Part shown: positions 35,201 to 47,961 of the stretch, one piece after another | Layout of the letters: each line of letters starts with the position of its first letter | Numbering within the stretch: position 1 is the first letter of the stretch | Assembly (NCBI GenBank): GCA_935421135.1 | Contig: OW285191.1 | Span: forward strand, 17,996,700 to 18,060,699 | Direction of reading: 5' to 3' | DNA: 64,000 nucleotides | From: Bugulina stolonifera | Taxonomy: Eukaryota > Bryozoa > Gymnolaemata > Cheilostomatida > Bugulidae | Program-made: the position numbers and the translations under genes | The notes under the pieces: generated by a model | The model's input: only the letters and a program-made list of their open reading frames with translations | Databases searched by the model: none | Told to the model about the DNA's origin: nothing

Positions 35201-38200
35201 CAGCTGTCAGTAGAGAAGCCACCCCATGACATCACAAAATACTATGAACGATGCATTGTATTACTAACCTGTGGTAGCGTGTGCAGTAGTTAGTATATTG
35301 GTTGAAGTCCGAGGCCCTGTTTAGAAAACTCTCTGCTATTTTAGAAAGTTGGCCATCAGAAGCCTCCAAGTCGACCAGAAGTTTCCTACAAGTCAAACAA
35401 TAGCCTTGAAAACTTTTGAAAGTCTTATATCTGCCCCCAGAAAAAAGCGCAAGACATGTGAAACTACATTGTGTATACCTAACAACACAGGTCAAGGCTA
35501 TATGTGCAGAGCAACAAGCCAGCCTGCTCCGACGCCTTCCTAGTGTGGCACTTCACCGTGAGAACCTGTGGCACACTAAATTTGGTTGAGGACTTACAGC
35601 CGTTTTCCTAGTATTCTGAAATATTGAACAATTTCTTGGTCAATTGAAAATTTCCCAACCATTTTCTGGTACTCTTACCTTTGGTGCAGCACTGCAAAGG
35701 GTATTTGGTGGAACATACATGCCCGATGAAATGTCCATCATCAGCTTTCCTCATAAAGGTTACAGGGTTAGTACTTGGACCAGTTGAACTACTAAGCAGC
35801 ATTGAACTCACTGTTGAAGTTATTGCCAGAGTTGAACTCAAGTGTCTTACCACATTTATCCCAATCACCACAAGAGATTATATAAAATGATAATCCAGTC
35901 TATAATCCCATTAGACTATCTATGTATAATTAAACATGCTAGAAGAATCTTCAAATAAATGTAAGAAATATTTCCCACAGAGACGATTTGTTATAAACAT
36001 GATTTATGGGTGAATGGGGTGATGGCCGTCGGTGGTACATTAGACGATGGCGTAGGCAGCCGGAATGAATAGAACAAGAGCCACATGATGTTGGGGGCTT
36101 TTCATACAAAAACAACAAATACTTTCAACATTTTTACAAGTGTTAGCTTGATTGGTTCGCAATCATTTAATAATTGATTGCTAAAGAGAGATATTGCAGA
36201 CTGTTTCAATTACGTTTTTAAGACTGGCAACTGGCATCTATGATGTATAGTTTGCACTATTTGCATAATAGTGAAAATTGAATTTATAGGAAACAATACA
36301 GTCAGTACAATGAGATAATATATTTCTAAACAAGCGTTTTTCTACAATTAATCTCATTTTAGTTTATGTTTTAGTATGACCACAGCTTGTGCAATATGAC
36401 ATTGGAGCCTAGCTTAGTATAAACTAATAGTTTATATGATGCAGAATGTAAAAGCACTTGAAAGTAATCGTTTGGACTAACCATTAGGATAGTTTAATTC
36501 TACTGAATATAAATATATGCTAATTAATACACTCAACCAGTGGCATATTGCTTCAACTTCTCTATTTGGATTTTATCAGAATATATAACTATCAACATCG
36601 TGTATCTGACAATGCCATGTAGAAGTATTATTTCCTAATATTACAGTATATTAGGTACACAATATAAATACAGTGTAATACATGCTAGGTTTCTGGAAAC
36701 ACATTAAGGTAGATGGATTTAATCATAGGAGGTCAATTAAAATGTATGAATTATACAAATAGCTAGAGGTAATATTGAATACAGGACCCACAAGTCTATC
36801 TATCAACTGATGGTACAAAGCATTGATACGTTACGTTACGTTATACGTTACCTGCTAAGGTCAAGGATAGATTGGATGTTATTGAACACCATATTCACCT
36901 CATCCTTTGTAATATTTTGTAGAATTCCGAAACATGGCAGATATACCTGCAATTATAATCATTCTGAAAGTAAATAATGAATGCACAGAAATCAGCTCCA
37001 CATTATCCTACATTATTTTATGTAGCATTCACGGTTTTTATTTTCTGTCATTGACAAAAAATAATCAGCGATAGTGCTTTTTTAGTGAACGCTCTTCTAT
37101 CACGACACACTTTTAGGTGACATCATAAAATGATTATCAATTAGGAAGTAAAAATTGGAAGATATTTGGCTACTTACGAATTCATTTATTACCAAATGAT
37201 AGCTTCCGAAATCACATTTCTGATACTGCATAGGCATATATTGATAAACGGACCAATACTACATTCCAAGCTCTAATGGAATCAAGTATTATATTAATAG
37301 TATTAATTATGGTATTAAATTCATCTTGACAACTAGCTGGTTATAAATATCCATTTGTTAACAGCTCTAAGCTTCAGGAATGTGAATGAAGGGAGCAAGT
37401 CAGCCGTTAATTACATATTTAAGTTTGATTTTGTATCACTAAGGCTACAGATATTCTAATGGAGCTAAGGCTAAGGTTTTTACAAAAACAGTGGAGCTGA
37501 TAACTGGGGCCAGACATACTTGTGGGCTGCAAAGTCTTGCAAACAAATAAATCTAGCTGAAAGATTTGACAGTTTGACAATGGTCTAAATAGTTTAAATA
37601 TATTCTGTCAAATTCAAACCACCATTAGACCATAAAGTGAGATGGAGGCTGGGAAGCCAGTCTTGCAGCTACTTGTACTATAATAAAGTAAGCATTGCAT
37701 GCTAATATAGAATAATATGCTTATTTCTGCCAGCCTGGTTAACATACATTGCACATGTAGGTAGAATAGAATATGTAAACGTACATTAAATACTTTGTGT
37801 GGAGTAGGCTTATTTCCTCTAAGTGTACTTAGGGCATTCCAATTGGATATTAGGTCATAGTCAAGTACAAACATAGTCAAGTAGGAAATTTTATCTGTGT
37901 AGGCAAATATACTTGAATAACTTAATAGAAACTTTACCTTATGCTAAACATCAAGATGTATTATAGACTTATGCTCTTGTCTAATACTATTGGGAGTGGG
38001 CAGCATTTAGTTTGGTTGGTAATAATACGAACTAGGCGATAGATGTACATTGCACAGTCAGCACTGAGGTAGCACTGGCATATCAACAGCTATATGTCAT
38101 ATCCTGTTTTCATTTCCTGTTGATTTTTTTTGTTGATAGAGACCTAATTATAGCCCATCTATTGTTGGTGAGATTGACTGATAAAGAAATGTTAGGAGAA

Positions 38201-39930
38201 AGGAAGGACTTTTGGGTGGAGAAATCAGGTGCAAAAATTACAGGGCCATTCAGGAAAGGTTGAGTCAATCCAATATGATATCATAATAACAATCCCTTTC
38301 TGCAGATGTGGGTAATACATACTGCAAGGATATAACCATCACTGAAATACATATGTACATGTATATATGATGGACCAAGCAGGGTATTATTCATTAGCCT
38401 ACTGTATTTACTAATTAGCTAAGCATGCTGCCCTAAAGGGCAGCATTCCTAAAATATGATGAGCTAATAAATATCTGGCCTACAAATAATGAATGACTGG
38501 GAGCCATCAGGTTGTAGTCAAAAGCTAGCCAGCAGTTCTGATGCCCAGATGCTCAACAAATCTATCACCCTCAACCAGAACTTTAATTCATGTTTGCCAA
38601 TTTGTAGACAACACTAGTTTACTTCTCAACCTCAATCCTTCCAACTAATGATATTAATTAGGAACTGCTCTTATGTGATGCTGCGTGAAGGCAGTAGCAG
38701 GCCCCTGCTCAGTAGTAATAAATCAAATCAACTTTGCAAGATTAAAAGCTATCTTTGACTAGACAGTAAATAGATTGACCAGATAGCACATAATATGGCA
38801 TCTGCATAACAAGCTACAAAGAACTTAATAAAAGATGCTTTTCATATAGCTAACTGGTATCTCTGTGTTAAAATTGAAATTATCATAGTTAGGATAATAA
38901 CACTCATGTTTGTAATGCCAGTCCACCTACACCTATAATACATCTCTTACACAATGATGGTGCACATCACCTACATGTACTCATTGGCTAGAGCTTCTGT
39001 TAATTAGGAAAATGGTGAGATATCAATTTTCTGGTTGTGCATTGCTGTACCAACCACATGACTGTGGACAGGATATAGGGTAATGCTAACTTCCAGCTAT
39101 CAAGCTATGCTAAACAATGGAAGCATGTATCAAGACATATCTGGAGGCTCTTCGTAGTTTTAGCTAATTATAATTGCTAATTTGCATTCATTCCCTCTCA
39201 GTTTGCCCTACCAGACCTATTGACCAGATTAAGATCTTGGCAATAAATACCTCCCACCCTGTTACACATGTTTTAATTCTTTTATGGCACTTGGCCAGAT
39301 ATCCAGCCACTTCCACTAGGGGCAAAAATGTGGAATAAAACTGTACAAATCAAGATAAATATATCAGCTGAACTATGCATTGTGGTCCAAGACAGTGATC
39401 AGCCTAGTTATCTGTGAATAAATTTTCTACTAAAGCAAAGTGATTAGTGATGTCCTACTTCAAGGAAGCAATCTGTTGGAAATACACTAAAATACTACCG
39501 AAAATGCAAAGATCAAAACAAAACGTACTAGATTTCTTGTTATAAAGATGTCAGAATTGATAAAATAAAACATTAACGTTTGGCACAAGACAAACAGAGT
39601 CTGCCTTGGTTATTACCACAAGGAAGTTTCATGAATGCCAGATAAGTTTCCATAGAGTGATGGAATACCATAATAGCAGGTCAGACGGAGTCAGGAGGTA
39701 TGTGGTGAGTTGCGAGATTTATCACCATTGCTGTTAACTGTCTTCTATTTTTAATGGTGCGATTATACCAACTGATATAAAGGTTGGGGGAAGGGGAGGG
39801 CTATGCCACCTAACGCATGATGATAAAACTAACTGCTTACCTCACAGACTTCGGATAAATCCTTGACGTAACTTCTCTCTGTGGAAATTAACTCCTCAAC
39901 TATTTGCTGCTGTGATATGATACAAGACAT
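26232..39930 (-). CDS. PLEKHG-like Rho guanine-nucleotide exchange factor, 12 coding exons
   Basis: Exons in coding order: 39841-39930, 36852-36946, 35269-35385, 34602-34755, 32392-32586, 31172-31303, 28370-28568, 28096-28182, 27816-27970, 27319-27501, 26829-26997, 26232-26623. All junctions are GT-AG and in phase, giving 655 aa. The protein has a DH domain (about 9-195; IVEELISTERSYVKDL in CR1, KPVQRILKYHLILK in CR3) and a PH domain (about 218-318; ending in Q.K...W). The DH domain exchanges GDP for GTP on a Rho-family GTPase and the PH domain assists at membranes. The post-PH NIPDKAKKLLLA resembles the conserved stretch in human PLEKHG1-3. The Ser-rich tail (357-525) has no known domain. 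It is shorter than vertebrate PLEKHG proteins and starts only nine residues before the DH domain, so an upstream exon may be missing. The introns of 0.2 to 2.9 kb show no other gene. Confidence 0.88.
27695..27749 (+). repeat. 19-bp-stem hairpin in a RhoGEF intron
   Basis: Arms 27695-27713 (AAGAAGTTGTCCTCTCATT) and 27731-27749 (AATGAGGGGACAACTTCTT) pair over 19 positions with one U-G wobble on the plus strand, around a 17-nt loop. A further 5 bp (ACAAG with CTTGT) can pair beyond an asymmetric internal loop. It lies in the intron between 27502 and 27815, antisense to the host gene. It could be a MITE relic or a small-RNA hairpin. Confidence 0.75.
28370..31303 (-). other. exons encoding the PH domain
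   Basis: Two exons (31172-31303 and 28370-28568) encode the PH domain: YLFKNVLVLCHK in the first and SLTIQAKSLAQKLDWC with the invariant C-terminal-helix Trp in the second. The 2.6-kb intron between them holds no exon that keeps the frame; splicing directly from one to the other matches PH spacing in PLEKHG proteins. Confidence 0.82.
32392..39930 (-). other. exons encoding the DH (RhoGEF catalytic) domain
   Basis: Five exons (39841-39930, 36852-36946, 35269-35385, 34602-34755, 32392-32586) encode the DH domain. Conserved region 1 is in the first exon and conserved region 3, with the SSYLHKPVQRILKY core, ends at the splice donor of the fourth. The introns between them, 1.5-2.9 kb, contain no recognised elements except the splice-site triplication at 34531-34616. 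Confidence 0.85.
34531..34616 (-). repeat. triplicated 5' splice site (33-bp tandem repeat)
   Basis: On the minus strand, CACCTTATACTCAAG|GTAAGT occurs three times, 33 bp apart, at the end of the fourth RhoGEF exon. The possible exon ends are 34602, 34569 and 34536. All three donors are strong, and because 33 is a multiple of three each keeps the frame. The first donor gives the canonical DH sequence; the other two would add 11 or 22 residues. Confidence 0.93.
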
Positions 39931-41260
39931 GGTCTAGTCTTCAGAAAGTATCCTTATATAATATCCGTTACTTTATCTTCATGAAAACATAAAAATAATT
40001 GATCATCGAACAGATGTGCAGTATTTGAGTTGAGCCAACTATGAAGTGACGTTAATACAGCAAAGTGTATTGTACAACAGTCCTATATGTACCAAAGCTA
40101 TGCATGTGTACAGTGCAGCACGCTAATGCTATATGCTTCACACTATGCACTAGTATCATCAAGCATGCTTGAATAAGCCTACCGAATGATTTTAGCCTCA
40201 GTTCCAATAAGCTGAATGTTAATTATTAGCTACCTACATGTACAATCTATAATTATGGTAGCCAGAATTGACATTGATGGATAGCATGCTAATTAGCTGA
40301 AAACAATACTTGAAATTGGAAGTTATCCTCTTTCTATTCTCCTATTTTGTTTCTGGAATAACTTAGAGGGTAAATAAAGGAGTACATTTGCGCATAAAAT
40401 TTTACTGTAACAATATTATTATACTGTAGCAAATGTAAATGTTTACCAAAACTTGGAAAACAGTTGTGTGAAATTGGTAACTGTAGACAATATTATACTC
40501 CACATGTCAGGAAATGCTGGATATGTTGTTGGTGCAGATATTGCTCTTACTATGGGTCCAGTCGTGGTTTCAACAAGATTTTTGAATTTCTTACTAGAAG
40601 AGAGTGCAGAAGTTCAAAGCACCATGACATACTCTGGTTCATCTGAGGCTAGCACTATAGTACATTCATTCATTATTAGATTAGATACATATTATATGTA
40701 GGAAGGACTAAACACCATAGTCCAAAAGACACTAAACAGATAGATGAATTCAATTTGATTTTTAAATTCAATTCCATTTTTAAGTGCAGTATGGACAATC
40801 TTCTACAAGGTGGATTGACACCTATTAGCTAAATATAAATTGTGACGTCAATATGATGTGCTTACGGCAATTCGGTAGTCAATTCCTCATAACTGATACA
40901 ACGTGTACCTGAGGCTAGTTAATTAAGTCATTTTAAAATAACTTTTATAACAGAGTTTAAACAATGTGTTCCTGGTTGGATTTGGGTTCATATTTCAGTG
41001 AAACTAAACTGATAATAGAATCGTGTGGAATGTACTTTGTGTACTGACTTGTTCATGTACTTTTTATAAGACAAACTAGAGTAGCTGTCTAACACATGAT
41101 CAAGATGATTTACATGTAGAATAGCCAACATTCAGCTGATATCAAATTACAGATAATAATATACATGTATTATAGATAATGATATATTATACTCAGTAGA
41201 CATCCTTAGTAACGATCCCATTGATAAGATCAACGCACATTTCTAATGATATAATATTAT
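39931..41260. other. intergenic or 5' flank of the RhoGEF gene
   Basis: Presumed promoter and 5' UTR region of the minus-strand RhoGEF gene. Two overlapping plus-strand frames near 40453-40701 show no family pattern. No promoter element can be named with confidence. Confidence 0.4.
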
Positions 41261-41376
41261 CTACATATACATATACATGTACATGTAGATGTACACGTAC
41301 ATGTACATGTACATCTACATATACATGTACATATACATGTACATGTACATGTATATGTAGATGTACACGTACATGT
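41261..41376. repeat. ACATGT-type microsatellite
   Basis: An almost pure run of the self-complementary words TACATG/ACATGT with interspersed ATATAC and GTAGATGTACACGT. The 20-bp segment GTAGATGTACACGTACATGT recurs at 41285 and 41357. Any part can fold back on any other part. Confidence 0.93.
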
Positions 41377-44186
41377 GATGAAGACGCCTATTTAGGTTAT
41401 ACTACTTACATGACCCAGTAGTATAAAAAGTATTGTAGATTATAAAGGGATCTTACTTACTTATAGTAAGATGTTTAATCTGAACTAGATATTAATTCAC
41501 TTTACATTAGCTAGATAGATATCGGAACGCCTCTCTCTGTGTCTATTGTTGAAGTCAGGCAACAAGACAGAATATCATTCATTGATAGCCTGGGCTTCAT
41601 GTTCTCAAAAATAAGATGTGTCAGGTGGGTACTTTAGTCACTGACCTATGAGTACTTGATTCACTTTCCCACATAAATACTACAGGCAAATGTAGTTTCA
41701 CACCTATTTTTGAGAGCTTAGAACTTGGGCAAATTTTTTATAAACACAATAATTAGTAGCCAGGTAGTTGTATTGATAGAAAGAAGATAACTCCCAATAT
41801 TATTTAGTTATGTTATTCTTACAAGTATTAGAGATGCCGCAAACCTCTAATTGTATCAAATATAACTAGTCTTGATTATTTGAAGACAGAGTATAATCAC
41901 CATTTTGGTCTCATCTCTATGCTCCTTATGTACATTTATTATAAACTATAGTTACATTGTAGGTTTCAAATTTAGTTGCACATGTTTACTAACTTATTAT
42001 GGTAGGAAAGACTGTGAAGCACAAACCAATAATAAATAGTTACATTGTTTGCAAAGTTTATTGCAATTTAAAATTCATTAAATCTCTATGGGTATAAACA
42101 AGTTATCGGCAGCATGTGCACACCTAACAACATTTTTTAATTGAAAAGGGCAGGAATGTAGTTTGGATAATATATGCACGAATGAAAGTCACTTACATTA
42201 TTATTGATTTACCTGTTCTGTTAAATATTTTATATTGAGCAAACTTTGACATCATTTATTAGTTAAATTTAAAAAGAAATTCCCAATCCGCTCCATCAAT
42301 TGTGTCAGGTTTTCTTAGCTATGATTTTCGATTTACGAATATATTATTAATTGATGTAGAATAAACTAAATTCGTTGACAGTACTTCGTAATACAGAGTT
42401 ACATCAACCTGTAATACTACCTTTTACACTGATAGTCATGTGGCAACACCAAACCTTCAGACAGTGTCCAAATAGCACCTTATGAACTTAACATGAAACA
42501 CAGCAGAAAACCAAAGGCATTCCTTATCTTTGGTGCAGGACTATAATGTACTGAGCACGTATTTCTTATCAGATAAAATACCAAAATATTTGGTATTCGA
42601 TATCTGAATTCTTAAAAAGAATGAACGAAATTCATTGGCAACTATTTATAGCATCGATCTTGGTAGCGTATAAAGTTGCAGATTAACTTATTTTGGTAGC
42701 AAAACTTTTAGCTGCAGATTTGTGCCAATCAGTTATTTAATTTAACCAGATGTTCATAGATGATTGCAGTGTTACATGTTATGGTATGTATGCACTGTGG
42801 CAGGAAGGAAGACATTTTTGTTGACTTGCTCATCAATCTCTACGGTTTGAATAAGTTGAATAGAGATTTGACGACACAGTGAAGATGAAACTATTCAACT
42901 ATTATCTGAGTGTAGTCATTGAGAGGTTTCACCTCTGCTTGTTATCATATTCTCTTTGTTCGTAATCAGTGCTGGCTGTTAGAGTGTCATGTTTATTCTA
43001 GTCACATGACTAAGTATGAATGCATTTGTATCATAATACTGGTACACTTACGTACAATGGTATGTATGCAGCTTATCTAATCAGACTAGTATGTGATACA
43101 TGTATATCATTCACTCTGGCAGCTAACAATGTTGATATGATTGTAAGGATAAACAAGAAAAGCAGGCGAGAGATAACGTAGGTCATGGAATATGTTATAT
43201 GATGGAGTATGCGACGTGCAACCATCTGAATCACACACAACTTATGTAGGTTAAATGTGATTATGATATTTTATTTACTAACAAACTTGGCCTTTCCATT
43301 CTTTAGTTTGCAAAAAGGAAAGGGAAAGAAATCAGTTCTATACTATGTCAATGATCTAGACTAGTGCTGCAAAACAATGTGGAATAGTTCATCTATTAAA
43401 TAGCTTTCTAAGATGTGGCAAGCATAAAGTCAAGTGAATTGTTGTATGCATGACGTGTACATGTAACTGAGGCTATCTTATATCCACCCATTTAACAAAA
43501 AAACTGGCAATACAATGAGGTTGGAGAGTTCATGCTGATGTGTTTAGTGATTAGTCCTATTGCTAAGGCAAACCTCCATCCTATTAGTACAAGGTGGGTG
43601 TTGAATAGTGGTGATGCAACATTATTGAGATACTACTTGGCTATTTATCACAATAATCACAGAAATTTGAATATCATTATCCAAAGCAGTCTTCCACAGT
43701 TATAGTAGCATTAGTCAACAGTGCACTGAATAGATATTAGACTGTCATCTCAGCTAATGAGACAACTCCAATATTGTATTGATTACATCCGGTGAATGAG
43801 AGGGCTTTAGTGTAACAGTAATTCTATAATATTACACTTATTTTACCTTCACTTAGAAAATTATTTTAAGTTTTATAGTGTTATAACGGTTTTGTTTATA
43901 ATAATATAATGTACTATTATATGGAAATGTATAGTATGCAACGGTTAATGTATCACTACAGTATACCCATTACCAAGACGTGCTTCAAGTACCAGATTAT
44001 ATGCAATGTCATCAGTGTTGAAACGACAACTCTTAATAATATCCGTGGCGCCAAACACATTGTTTAATGCGGCTGCCCAATAGCAGAGCTAGTCGAGGGG
44101 CCACCACGGCTCCTAGAGCTGGACATTATTATAGTTCGACATGGCACCGAGGGAAAACCTTCTTCGGGACGAAAACTTCCAGATCA
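41377..44186. other. intergenic DNA, nothing recognised
   Basis: No conserved frame, RNA gene or defined repeat was seen. It is AT-rich, with scattered palindromic ACATGT words. Confidence 0.45.
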
Positions 44187-44283
44187 TTGGCGGGACTCGA
44201 ACCCACGTCCTTACAGATAACTTGCGTCATTGCTGCAAGATCAGAGTGACTAGCGCTAGACCACTCGGCCACCAAGCCCTACA
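44187..44283 (-). mobile_element. tRNA-derived SINE head (class II tRNA-like)
   Basis: On the minus strand, box A TGGCCGAGTGG (44261-44271) and box B GGTTCGAGTCC (44193-44203) are both near consensus, and the T stem GTGGG/CCCGC pairs. The spacing of about 60 nt between the boxes fits a Leu/Ser-type tRNA with a long variable arm. The acceptor stem does not close (GTAGGGC has no partner), so I call a SINE head rather than a gene. The unrelated sequence at 44060-44186 is probably its body. Confidence 0.65.
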
Positions 44284-44806
44284 TGTACTTGGAGAGAGAG
44301 AATTACTCTAAATGGTCTTGATTGTAGAAACATATCCTTGCATAAAATAGTACAAATTATTGCAATTATACATCCACAAGTCTATATAAATACTGGGCAT
44401 TGCAATTATGCAATTATTGTACATTGTACAAGTGTATTCATGTGATTGGAGTTATTACCACCTGTATGTAGGGTGGACAACTCTAACTAAAGACTATGTT
44501 TTATCATGACTTTTCTCACAGATAGGCTGGTGCCTTGTTTATGTTGTTGCTTATGTACACATATAGACTGTACAACACCCTAAAGTTTGGTTGAGAGATC
44601 AGTGTAGTAAATAATCATGGATGGCTCATCAATATCGAGAATTAATTGTTTGGTAGAATTACATTAATTCTTCACATAAAACATGCATGGTCTATCAAGA
44701 TTAATATTGAAATTTGGTGCTACATGTATGTACATCAAGGTGGGAGTATTATACTATGATAACTACAGACTACTTGTAACACTATAGTATAATATTAGAG
44801 TAATGC

Positions 44807-45358
44807 TAGGGCCACACTGACGCGATTTTTTGTGCGAATAGCGAATTTTGGCCAAAGGCGAATTCGCAAATCGCAAATTTTGTGCGAATTCGCGCAAAAT
44901 TAGCGATTTCGCACTCGCTGATCTCAATCAGCTAATTCGCAACTTGCTAATTTGTGATTGGCCAATTTTTACTTGTCACGTTACTGTCACGTGTTCAAAG
45001 GCACGGATTTTTAATCAACTATGAGTTTAAATTATTATATTAAAATATTTATTTTAACTGATGAATAAAATGACTACTTCCGTTTGCAAGAATTGTGTAA
45101 AACGAATGAAAGTAAGAATAAAATAATTATTTTATTTTATTCTATTTTAATTATAATTTTATTTTACATTTTTCGGAGTTCTAGTTCTGCAGTGAATGAG
45201 AAACGTGACCGGGGATAATAATTTTTGATCCCTCATTGGGTGAAATCAGTGCGAAATCGCTTGTAGCTTTTGCAGTGTGGCACGCTCGATTATAATTTGC
45301 GAATTCGCCTTTGGCCAAAATTCGTTATTCGCAAGAAAATTCGCGTCAGTGTGGCCTA
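44807..45358. mobile_element. 552-bp MITE with about 75-bp inverted ends
   Basis: Both ends begin TAGG(G)CCACACTGACGCGA and stay similar for about 75 bp, including TTTTGGCCAAAGGCGAATTCGCAAAT read inward on each side. The interior is rich in CG-containing GCGAATT words near the ends and AT-rich in the middle, with no coding frame. The target-site duplication could not be resolved, so the superfamily is open. Confidence 0.85.
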
Positions 45359-47961
45359 AGCATAATGCTTGGCATTAGTAAAGAGAAGACAACTTACAAT
45401 AGACATGCAGAAGTTACCAGATGAGATGATATACAGTAGATCCTCTGTCTTTGTGTGCATGGATTTGTTAGAAGTGTGACTGTTAGTTGATAGTAAAAAC
45501 AATAAGTGAAAGGTATAATTGTTGTATTGTTGTGTAACAGTCCAATTATTGAGTTTAAAGTGCAACAATGCTATGCTAGCAGACACCACTCATGGAATTC
45601 TATTCAGCTATTCTAACAAAGATAAACAGGAGCTATTAAAGCAGAGGCTATTACTGTGTACTCTTTCTTGGCACCTCTCAGTACAAAGTCTTTTGTCGGC
45701 AGATTGAAAGTAAAAATGTTGATGGTCTCGAGCTGAGCTGATAATCAAAGAATTGTAAGAGAATGCAACTCTTGATTATTATGTTCTACCTTGTACTATC
45801 CATGGTAGTTGGGCTATATGGTGGTAGTACAGTACATGGAGAATGTTTGAAACTTGCACATTTGGCTCTTAAAAATGACATGATCTAGGAAATTTTTCTT
45901 TTGCCTAAAGTTACCCCAGCATGCCATCTTAGAGTAGTAATTTAGACATACATTGTATAGTAGTTATCTGCTACCTGTTAGTTACCTGTCACTGTGTGCA
46001 CTGCTCAGAGATACAATCCTCAACTCCTGCAGGTGCTTCTATGTGCATGACACATGCACACATAGCAACGTAGGCTATGCTAGTAATGCCAGTGGACACT
46101 TATGCCAGATGTCCAGTATAACCTGTGGCATGGTGACCACTGAACACTGACCACCTGTCAGAGAATCATGAACCATTTTATTTTACTCTATAGCTATTTG
46201 CTCTACTTTGTATGACAACATATATCGTATTATATTATACCTGATGCTTGAATAACTCAGTTTACAGTTTCAGTTTGCATGTATATACAGTAATTATATA
46301 TCTCACTTTTAAGTAATTGATTTATTCAGCAAGAAATAATTTTTATTAGCCCGAAATAAATAGCTTGTCTGAGAGAATTGATAATTGCTCAACAGAAAGA
46401 AGGGTGGGTGGGTGAACAGGCCCTTCATGCCTATGAAATATTTGCTGGTGTCCTTTTCACACAGCAGCCAGAGATTCGAGAAGGGAGTGTGCAATTTTTT
46501 AGAATTTACTGCTAGATTAACAGCTGCACAAAGGTTTGGAAACTATAGCTGATAAGCAATGACTGTAAAGCAAGTAACAGTATATACTCGTGCATCAATT
46601 AATATATATGAAACTATTTCTTCAATGTAATATTTTATCATCTAACTAGCTGCTACCAATATACGTATAACAGGTTAGTTGCAATGCTCAACTACCAGCC
46701 CTTAATTTATTTAAATCTGTTATTATCAAAGGTTTTTGAATGTCAACAATATGCAAATATGGTAATCTTTTGCCTGAGGTGACTTGTTCTTTGTTATGAA
46801 GTGTCTGAAAAGAGAGCTGTTGCAACCCCTCCTTCATTTGACTAACTGTTTGATCCACCCCTTATTAACCCTACATAGTTCTATTTATGTTATAGCAAGA
46901 GGATTCCCATTAGGTATCATTGAAACCTCTTTTACTAGCCTAGTCAATTGCTCTGCAGAGAATTATGGTTTCTGAAGACCCTAATAACGGTGATTTCCTG
47001 CAAAGAATATTCATGGGATTTGGAATAGAGTGAGAAAGGCCTACCTACTCTCTGTTAATGCAACTAAATACAAAATAATACGTAGTTAAAGATTGACTAC
47101 TCGAAAGGTTATTTCCTATGATGAAGTTTATTGTATTCTTGTAATATTAGTGTCAGTTGCAGTCAGTCAGCTGGAGTGTCAATCTCATTCTAACATTAAA
47201 AATAGAGAAAATATAAAATATTAGTCGAACAATTCAGACACAATAAAACTCTAATGTCAGTTTAGTTTAGGAGATTTGCTATTAATTATAAAACTATGGC
47301 ATAAACAGAAAGTATAAATATTGAAATGGTAATATATATTATGATAGATTGATATTTACGCTCTAATAAAAAATACATGACTTTATAATATATTTTAGAG
47401 AAATTTTCCTCTGTATAGGAGAGATAATCCAAGTTAACAGAAAATAAACAAAGCAGAGGTAAAAGGGAATGATGGATGACTAGCAGGCTAGGGTTTGCAT
47501 GATGCCAGCCTACGCTTGCATATGAAATACATGTACACATGTGTTATAGTAATATGATAGCTGCAGGAATAGAGCATACTTCAGTTACTTCAAACAGAAA
47601 GTGACTAGAGAAAGGAAACAAATTCATCAGTTCCAAGGTCACCAGGTTACACAGTAATTTAATTTAATATAAAAATAGAATAATATTAATATTTACAAAA
47701 TAAATCTAGCATAATTACTGTAGTTTTGAAATGATATTATGATGATTAAGAGTGCTAAAACATGTATGTGGGACACAGATATTCATTGATTCATTGGTGG
47801 CTGTATCTAATGAATAAATGAACCTAACACACATGGCATGCCCAACTATTCAGTTTGCCCGATTAGACTGATTTCGAGTAACAACTAATGAGAAATACAA
47901 CCATGGTACTTGACTTCCTACCTAATAAACTGTGTATAATATTTATAAGGTAGAACAACTC
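45359..47961. other. intergenic DNA and 3' flank of the Prox gene
   Basis: No gene recognised. The part nearest 47961 is the 3' UTR or flank of the minus-strand Prox gene. Short frames here lack family patterns. Confidence 0.45.

Noticed and set aside
40453..40701. Two overlapping plus-strand frames of 82 and 60 codons
   Set aside because: Neither shows a recognised domain; the Cys-rich second frame looked transposase-like, but no catalytic pattern could be found.
44187..44283. Functional tRNA-Leu or tRNA-Ser gene
   Set aside because: The acceptor stem does not pair, although boxes A and B are good; a SINE head fits better.
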